The notes below the pieces were generated by a model. It saw only the letters and a list, made by a program, of their open reading frames with translations, was not told the origin of the DNA and did no database searches. Both the position numbers and the translations under genes were made by a program. From CAZNNH01 sp964574335 (GTDB lineage Bacteria > Acidobacteriota > Vicinamibacteria > Fen-336): 9,654 nucleotides of DNA. The stretch spans positions 1 to 9,654 of the forward strand of contig CAZNNH010000213.1 in NCBI GenBank assembly GCA_964574335.1. The letters are read 5' to 3'. Below are positions 1-4,166 of this stretch, piece after piece; position 1 is the stretch's first letter, and each line of letters begins with the position of its first letter.

Positions 1-175
1 CATCGAGGAAGGGCATCATCACGTCGAGGACGATGATGTCGAAGGCGGCCCGCTCTGCCGCCTTCAGGCCGTAAGCGCCGTCGAAGCAGACCGTGACCGC
101 GTGGTGCTCCTCTTCCAGCCCGCGGCGGAGGTATCTCGCCAGCTCGCGATCGTCGTCCACCAGCAGGATCCGCAT
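1..175 (-). CDS. Response regulator receiver domain, OmpR-like (partial, N-terminus only)
   Basis: The first 58 codons of a two-component response regulator; the rest lies beyond the left edge. The protein begins MRILLVDDDRELARYLRRGL, so the acidic cluster that binds Mg2+ is at D7-D9. The phosphoacceptor is D51 in the strand 'DIIVLDVMMP', and the following P55 is typical of receiver domains. The RYLRRGLEEE helix and the VMMP motif resemble OmpR/PhoB-type regulators, which carry a C-terminal winged-helix DNA-binding domain, but that half is not visible, so the output domain is inferred. The ATG at 175 is chosen because it places the receiver core at its usual distance from the start. A GAGGG sequence lies only one base upstream (177-181), closer than ideal for ribosome binding. 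An in-frame GTG five codons further upstream is a weaker alternative. The gene lies 99 bases downstream of the toxin gene on the same strand; whether they share a transcript is unknown. Confidence 0.93.
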   Translation of the reverse strand, partial: MRILLVDDDRELARYLRRGLEEEHHAVTVCFDGAYGLKAAERAAFDIIVLDVMMPFLD

Positions 176-274
176 TCCCTCACACCAGATCACACGGCCA
201 CGGCGGTTGCCGCGCTGGCCCGGAGGACGATGCCATGCCGCAGTCGACGGACGACCACCTCGGGCCCGCTGATC

Positions 275-661
275 CTACCAGAGGGCCCGGACCGGGTACT
301 CACGGATGGCGTCGTCGGGCGTCAGGAGCACCAGCCCTTCGACGAGGGCCTGAGCCACGAGCATGCGATCGAAGGGATCGCGGTGAAGGTCGGGGAGCTT
401 GGCCACGTGGAGCGCCGCCTCTTCGTGAAGCAGAAGCGGCTCGATGCCGTGGGCGGCACGCTGGGAGGGAACGAAGTCGTCGGGGGGCTGAGGCAGCGGG
501 AGCTTCCCAAGCCGGTGCTTGAGCGCGATCTCCCAGGCCGAGACCGAGCTCAGCAGCACCTCGTTCGCCGGGTCGGAGAACAGCGCCCTGGCGCGTGGCG
601 ACAGCTCTCTTGCTCCACCCACGATCCAAAGGAAGCTGCAGGTGTCGAGAAGCAGCCGCAC
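275..661 (-). CDS. vapC: PIN-domain ribonuclease toxin, VapC-like
   Basis: A complete 128-residue protein of normal length for a VapC-type PIN toxin, a family of Mg2+-dependent ribonucleases that cut specific RNAs (often tRNA or rRNA) and slow growth when released from their antitoxin. The acidic active site appears intact: D6 in 'LLLDTCSFLW', E44 in 'SVSAWEIALKHRLGKL', D95 and D98 in 'HRDPFDRMLVAQA', and D116/D117 in 'LLTPDD'. The SAWEI-alk-GKL and DPFDR-LVAQA motifs put it in the PIN subgroup commonly paired with Phd/YefM-type antitoxins. Translation starts at a GTG one base after the antitoxin stop, with GAGGG at 670-674 inside the end of the antitoxin gene serving as ribosome binding site. 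This arrangement predicts translational coupling. The stop is TAG at 275-277. No frameshift or missing catalytic residue is seen, so the toxin is probably active; its RNA target cannot be read from sequence. Confidence 0.93.
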   Translation of the reverse strand: MRLLLDTCSFLWIVGGARELSPRARALFSDPANEVLLSSVSAWEIALKHRLGKLPLPQPPDDFVPSQRAAHGIEPLLLHEEAALHVAKLPDLHRDPFDRMLVAQALVEGLVLLTPDDAIREYPVRALW

Positions 662-674
662 CTCAGCGACCCTC
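661..674 (-). promoter_or_regulatory. Toxin ribosome binding site inside the antitoxin 3' end
   Basis: On the minus strand GAGGG (674 to 670) is followed after 8 bases by the GTG start at 661. The antitoxin stop TGA (665 to 663) lies between them. The site supports GTG 661 as the real toxin start and means that ribosomes finishing the antitoxin stop directly over the toxin start region. An antitoxin-first, coupled arrangement is the usual way type II modules keep antitoxin in excess. Confidence 0.7.
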
Positions 675-899
675 GAACCCGTCCAGCAGCCCGTCGGGGA
701 GCGGCTCGAAGAAGGAGGCGGGCACGGTGAAGCCGGGCAGAAGGCCGATGGGCCGCCGGGTCCGCCGAGGCTTCGGGACCGGACGCAGCTCGGCGGCGGG
801 GACGTTCCGCCGGCAGATCAGGACCGACTCACCTTCAGCCACCCGGTCGACGAGAGCCGAGAGGTGCGCCTTGGCCTGGTAGAGGTTGACCTTCTTCAT
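663..899 (-). CDS. Type II antitoxin, Phd/YefM family
   Basis: A 78-residue protein of typical size for Phd/YefM antitoxins. The N-terminal half, from 'VNLYQAKAHLSALVDRVAEG' through 'ESVLICRRNVPAAELRPVP' (about residues 4-42), matches the family fold that dimerises and binds the operator. The tail, roughly residues 45-78 (RPIGLLPGFTVPASFFEPLPDGLLDGFEG), is the flexible toxin-neutralising segment; the pattern 'G...G.f.vP..F..PLP..lL..FeG' is common in antitoxins that partner PIN toxins. The ATG at 899 is the only sensible start, since the conserved MKKVNLYQAK begins there. No Shine-Dalgarno sequence precedes it, and a candidate -10 box ends six bases upstream, so the mRNA may be leaderless. 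It is followed after one base by the PIN toxin, forming a Phd-PIN hybrid module. Such antitoxins normally repress their own promoter, and repeats in 900-930 are the likely operator. Confidence 0.92.
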   Translation of the reverse strand: MKKVNLYQAKAHLSALVDRVAEGESVLICRRNVPAAELRPVPKPRRTRRPIGLLPGFTVPASFFEPLPDGLLDGFEGR

Positions 900-934
900 G
901 ATCAGATACTAGACCAAGTCTCTGACCAAGACAA
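900..934 (-). promoter_or_regulatory. Candidate promoter and autoregulatory operator of the toxin-antitoxin operon
   Basis: Reading the minus strand, TTGTCT (934-929) and TAGTAT (911-906) are separated by exactly 17 bases; each matches four of six positions of the sigma-70 -35 and -10 consensus. The predicted transcription start falls at or within a base or two of the antitoxin ATG at 899. Overlapping these boxes are two perfect 7-base direct repeats, CTTGGTC at 930-924 and 918-912, twelve bases apart. There is also an imperfect inverted repeat, GGTCAGA (927-921) with TCTGATC (906-900). Phd/YefM antitoxins usually bind such repeats in their own promoter. The region is less GC-rich than its surroundings. 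The promoter call is inference from consensus matching. Confidence 0.5.
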
Positions 935-1366
935 CGTTCCCGCGGCCGAAGGGACGGCTTCCGGAACCTGCTGCGACAGCTATTCCGAGGCAGTGGCTCG
1001 GGCCGCGGCGGACGCGGCACCGTGCGTCGCGTCTCCACCTTCCGAGCCCGACCGCGGGCATCGCGTTCAACACCTTGGCGCCTCCGGGTCGGGGAGACCC
1101 GACCCGGCTGGTCGCCGGGCCGGCAACCACCCCGAGCCGCCCCGGTAGAGACCCGCGTGGGACATACGTCCGGGTTCGGAACCGGCAGTCCCACGACCGG
1201 ACACGGGGCGCGCGAGTGTGCGCGGTCGGGCCGCCAAAGAGCGATGGCATAGCGGTTGCATCCGCGCGTGGGAGCTGTGGTACTCCGGCCAGCATCCGTT
1301 CGGGTCGAGGGCCCTTCCCGGCTTGGCAGAGGGTCGGTGGGGATGTGGGTGCCACGGACGACGAGC
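935..1366. other. Divergent intergenic region without a convincing gene
   Basis: This stretch separates the leftward toxin-antitoxin operon from the rightward permease gene. Several open frames cross it on both strands, but their translations are arginine-, glycine- and proline-rich, lack recognisable family motifs and look like GC-rich chance frames. What stands out is inverted-repeat structure: a perfect 10-bp hairpin at 1084-1107, GTCCGG/CCGGAC arms at 1168-1173 and 1197-1202, and a GCGCGC/GTGCGC hairpin (one G-U pair) at 1208-1223. Permease transcription should start in the right part, but I found no strong promoter. TTGCAT at 1256-1261 with GGTACT at 1279-1284 (17-base spacing) is a weak candidate only. 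Confidence 0.6.
1084..1107 (+). other. Perfect 10-bp GC-rich hairpin with GAGA tetraloop
   Basis: The arms CCGGGTCGGG (1084-1093) and CCCGACCCGG (1098-1107) are exact reverse complements and close a GAGA loop (1094-1097), a stable GNRA-type tetraloop if transcribed rightward. No T-run follows, so it is not a canonical intrinsic terminator. It is 270 bases upstream of the permease start and could lie in its 5' leader, depending on where transcription begins. It competes with an alternative pairing, CCCGGC (1103-1108) with GCCGGG (1114-1119) plus GGGTC (1086-1090) with GACCC (1150-1154). GC-rich DNA produces such alternatives by chance, so a function is not established. Confidence 0.55.
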
Positions 1367-1381
1367 GGAGGTGAGATGTGA
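1367..1381 (+). promoter_or_regulatory. Ribosome binding site and overlapping start-stop at the first permease
   Basis: GGAGG at 1367-1371 lies six bases before the GTG at 1378, which begins the conserved permease N-terminus, so GTG is taken as the start. The same site also lies four bases before an ATG at 1376 that is followed at once by TGA (1379-1381), a minimal start-stop ORF overlapping the GTG. Ribosomes starting at this ATG would make no protein, so it could lower translation of the permease; this is inference. Confidence 0.5.
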
Positions 1382-3870
1382 CCGGCCTGATCCAGGACTG
1401 GCGCTACGCCACTCGGATGCTCGCCAAGACTCCCGGGTTCACAGCGGTGGCGGTTCTCACCCTGGCGCTGGGTCTAACGGTGAGCGCCGCGGTGTTCTTC
1501 TTCGTCAGCAGCTTCTTTCTGCGGCCGTTGCCCGCTGCGGATCCAGAGCAGTTGGTCGTGATTGCCCAGCGGAGCCCCGACTTTGCGATGCCATTCCCCT
1601 TCTCCTATCCGGACCTGGCCGACTTCAGGATGGCCATCGACGGCCCGGGTGATCGGGTGCAGTCGGTGGCGGCGGCCCTGACGGATGTCATGGCCTACAA
1701 GGAGGAGCCCGTGCACCTCAGTCGATCCGGCGCGGCGGCCGAGCGCGGCTGGGTCCACGCCGTCAGCGACAACTACTTCGAGGTGCTCGGGGCGCGGGCC
1801 TTCCGTGGTCGGCTGTTCGTGCCGGGCGAGGGCCAGCGGCCGGGCGCCGATCCCATCCTAATCCTGACCCATGACGCCTGGCGCACGCGCTTCGGCGCCG
1901 ACCCCACGGTCGTCGGCCAACAGGTCAAGCTCAACGGGCTGCCATTCACGATCGTGGGCATCACTCCGCCCGGGTTCGCCGGGGCGACCTGGGGCGCGGC
2001 GCTGTGCGGCTTCATGCCGGCCACCATGCTCCCCGAGCTGTCGCCGGCCCACGGCCGGATGATCTTCAACCGCGGCGACACCGGCTTCTTCCTGATGGGC
2101 CGTCTGCGACCCGGTGCGGGCCTCGATCAGGCTCGGGCGGCGATCGATGTCGTCATGGCACGTCTGCTCGAGGATCACCCGGGCAGCTTCGCGCCGCATG
2201 TGAAGGCCGTGGTGATGCCCGAGCGGCTCAGCCGCCCGAGCCCCTTCGTGGCCAGCTTCGTGCCTCTCGTGGTCTCGACGCTGATGGCGATGGCGCTGCT
2301 GGTGCTGGCGGTGGCGCTGGCCAACGTGGTGAACCTGATCTTCACGCGGGCTGCCTGTCGCGAGAGAGAGCTGGCGATCCGTGGGGCCATGGGCGCCTCG
2401 CGGATCCGGCTGGTCCGCCAGTTGCTGATCGAGAGCGTGGTGCTGGCCCTCGGGGCGGGCATGGTCGGCGCGCTCGTCTCCTACTGGTTGAGCCCGTGGC
2501 TCGGCTCGCTGGGGCCGGGCGAGAAGATGGCTCCACCCGGGTGCGCCGGCCCGGACTGGCGGCTGTTCGCCTTCACCTTCGGCCTGTCGTTGGTCGCGGG
2601 TATCCTGGCCGGCCTGTTCCCCGCCCTGCGGGCGAGCCGCGCTGACGCCCTGCCTCTGCTGAAGGATGGCGCGCCGGGTCTGTCGGGGCCACGGCACCCG
2701 CTGCGGAGCCTGCTGGTGGCCGTACAGGTTGCTGTCTCCTGCGTGGTGCTGGTCGGCGGAGGGCTGGCGCTCCGGAGCCTTCAGGCCCTGTCGACGGTCG
2801 ATCTGGACTTCGAGCCGAAGGGCCTTCTGCTGGCCTCTTTCGATCTCGGCCTGCAGCGCTACGATGCCGAGCGCTGTCGCCAGTTCCGCGCGCGGCTGCT
2901 GGAGGAGGTCCGTGGACTGCCCGGCGTGCGCGACGCCGGCCTGGCGGACCACGCGCCTTTCGATGTCGGTGGAAGGATGCGCAGCGGCATCAGCGCCGAG
3001 GGGAGGCCGGCGCCGGACGACGCGCGGTCGCAGTTCGTCCCCTGGCTGACGGTGGATGATGCCTTCCTCAGGACGTTGGGCGTGGCGCCTCGCGCCGGCC
3101 GCGACCTCTCGCCTCGCGACGACGAGGCGGCTCAACGCGTCGTGGTCGTCAATCGTATCCTGGCGCAGCAGCTCTGGCCGGATGAGTCCGCAGTGGGCAG
3201 GCACCTGATCTCCGACGGCACCTCGTACCGCGTGGTCGGTGTGATCGGCGACGGCCCGTACTGGGCGATCACCGACCGGACTCGAGGGCTGGCCTTCCAG
3301 GCACTGGCGCAGAACGAGCGGAGGGAGCTCACGCTGGCGGTTCGGGCCGACGGCGATCCCGTCCGGCTCGTCCCGGCCCTGCGGAGCATCGTGCGAGAGC
3401 TGGATCCCGACCTGCCGCTCTTCGACGTGCGCAGCATGGAGCAACAGGTCGCCGGCAGCCCGCTGGCGCTGATGCCGCTGCGGATCGGCTCCGTGATCGC
3501 CGGAGCGCAGGGCATGATCGCCCTCCTGCTCGCCTCGCTGGGGATCTTCGGGCTCGTCTCCTTCAGCGTGGCGCGCCGCAGGCGCGAGATCGGCGTCCGC
3601 GTGGCGCTCGGGGCAACTGCCAGGGACGTGATCCGCACCGTATCCAGAGGGGCGATTCGCCTCGCGGGCACCGGCCTGGCGTTCGGCCTGCTGGCGAGTC
3701 TCGCGCTGGCGCCCCTGCTGGCCCACCTGCTCTATGGGACCGACCCAAGGGATGTGACGGTCTTCGCCGCAGTCGGCCTGCTGGTTGTGGGCGTGACCGC
3801 GATTGCCTGTTGGTTGCCGGCCCGCCGCGCGGCTCGAGCCGATCCGATCCAGGCGCTGCGCTGCGAGTAG
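1378..3870 (+). CDS. ADOP-family MacB/FtsX-like ABC transporter permease (first of tandem pair)
   Basis: An 830-residue inner-membrane protein with two MacB-type permease units in one chain, the layout of acidobacterial duplicated orphan permeases (TIGR03434-type). After the family's N-terminal pattern 'DWRYATRMLAKTPGFTAVAV' comes a first membrane helix (about 20-48), then a periplasmic MacB_PCD-like domain (about 50-285, with 'SDNYFEVLGARAFRGR' near 130). An FtsX domain follows at about 290-420, with the cytoplasmic coupling segment 'RERELAIRGAMGASR' near 327. The second unit has a helix near 442-468, a periplasmic domain to about 700, and an FtsX domain from 703 with 'RRREIGVRVALGA' near 733, ending 'WLPARRAARADPIQALRCE'. 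MacB relatives use ATP hydrolysis to drive periplasmic work or export, but no ATPase lies in the window. The usual 'GANTAIF' motif in the first helix is diverged here (GLTVSAAVFFF). It lacks the extra N-terminal soluble region found in some ADOPs. Substrate unknown. Confidence 0.93.
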   Translation: MTGLIQDWRYATRMLAKTPGFTAVAVLTLALGLTVSAAVFFFVSSFFLRPLPAADPEQLVVIAQRSPDFAMPFPFSYPDLADFRMAIDGPGDRVQSVAAALTDVMAYKEEPVHLSRSGAAAERGWVHAVSDNYFEVLGARAFRGRLFVPGEGQRPGADPILILTHDAWRTRFGADPTVVGQQVKLNGLPFTIVGITPPGFAGATWGAALCGFMPATMLPELSPAHGRMIFNRGDTGFFLMGRLRPGAGLDQARAAIDVVMARLLEDHPGSFAPHVKAVVMPERLSRPSPFVASFVPLVVSTLMAMALLVLAVALANVVNLIFTRAACRERELAIRGAMGASRIRLVRQLLIESVVLALGAGMVGALVSYWLSPWLGSLGPGEKMAPPGCAGPDWRLFAFTFGLSLVAGILAGLFPALRASRADALPLLKDGAPGLSGPRHPLRSLLVAVQVAVSCVVLVGGGLALRSLQALSTVDLDFEPKGLLLASFDLGLQRYDAERCRQFRARLLEEVRGLPGVRDAGLADHAPFDVGGRMRSGISAEGRPAPDDARSQFVPWLTVDDAFLRTLGVAPRAGRDLSPRDDEAAQRVVVVNRILAQQLWPDESAVGRHLISDGTSYRVVGVIGDGPYWAITDRTRGLAFQALAQNERRELTLAVRADGDPVRLVPALRSIVRELDPDLPLFDVRSMEQQVAGSPLALMPLRIGSVIAGAQGMIALLLASLGIFGLVSFSVARRRREIGVRVALGATARDVIRTVSRGAIRLAGTGLAFGLLASLALAPLLAHLLYGTDPRDVTVFAAVGLLVVGVTAIACWLPARRAARADPIQALRCE

Positions 3871-4166
3871 CCGGTGGTATGGCTGGAGCCGATCTCGGTT
3901 CTCGGACGGCTCGACACCGCGGCGAGCGCTCTTTGTGCGCGTCCGTGGGCCTTTCGCGCCTGGCAGCACTTCTGCAACCTGGGGACCGGCTCGTGCGTAG
4001 CAGGTGGCGGGGGAGACGGATGTGCCCTGCGCATCACGGTCGACTTCGCGTGTCCGGAGGATCTTCCTGGTCAGCCGTGCGCGATCGTGGGACAGGCGGG
4101 TCCCATGTCCGGACAGTGTCGGGCGGATTCGGCGAGGTCGACGATGGCGATCGGGAGAGGTGACAC
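3871..4166. other. Spacer between the tandem permeases
   Basis: The gap is 296 bases, long for two genes of the same family in the same direction, so the second permease may have its own promoter or regulatory site. An open frame fills it almost exactly: GTG at 3874, three bases after the first stop, to a TGA at 4168-4170 that overlaps the next ATG as ATGA. Its 98-residue translation is cysteine-bearing but matches no family I know, has no clear ribosome binding site, and shows weaker G/C bias at codon third positions than the permeases (about 72% by hand count), so I do not call it a gene. GAGCCG/CGGCTC arms at 3886-3891 and 3907-3912 could form a weak hairpin with no T-run. A perfect palindrome lies at 4106-4115. 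Confidence 0.55.
4106..4115. repeat. Perfect 10-bp palindrome TGTCCGGACA upstream of second permease
   Basis: TGTCCGGACA is self-complementary over all ten bases and lies 51 bases before the ATG at 4167. Eight of its bases (TGTCCGGA) recur at 4051-4058, 55 bases upstream. A dyad with a repeated half in a promoter-proximal position is what a dimeric regulator's operator looks like. A ten-base palindrome is also not rare in GC-rich DNA, so the regulatory reading is inference. Confidence 0.35.

Noticed and set aside
1171..1185. tRNA-like T-arm (GGTTCGGAACC)
   Set aside because: The loop is too short for a T-loop, and no acceptor stem, anticodon arm or CCA is found around it.
909..1355. Long open frame on the minus strand (148 codons) and overlapping plus-strand frames in the divergent spacer
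   Set aside because: Translations are Arg/Gly/Pro-rich with no family motif or ribosome binding site, and the frame runs across the candidate toxin-antitoxin promoter; typical chance frames in GC-rich DNA.
1858..3969. 703-codon minus-strand frame opposite the first permease
   Set aside because: It is the antisense shadow of a well-supported permease; its composition is Arg/Gln/His-rich and lacks any domain.
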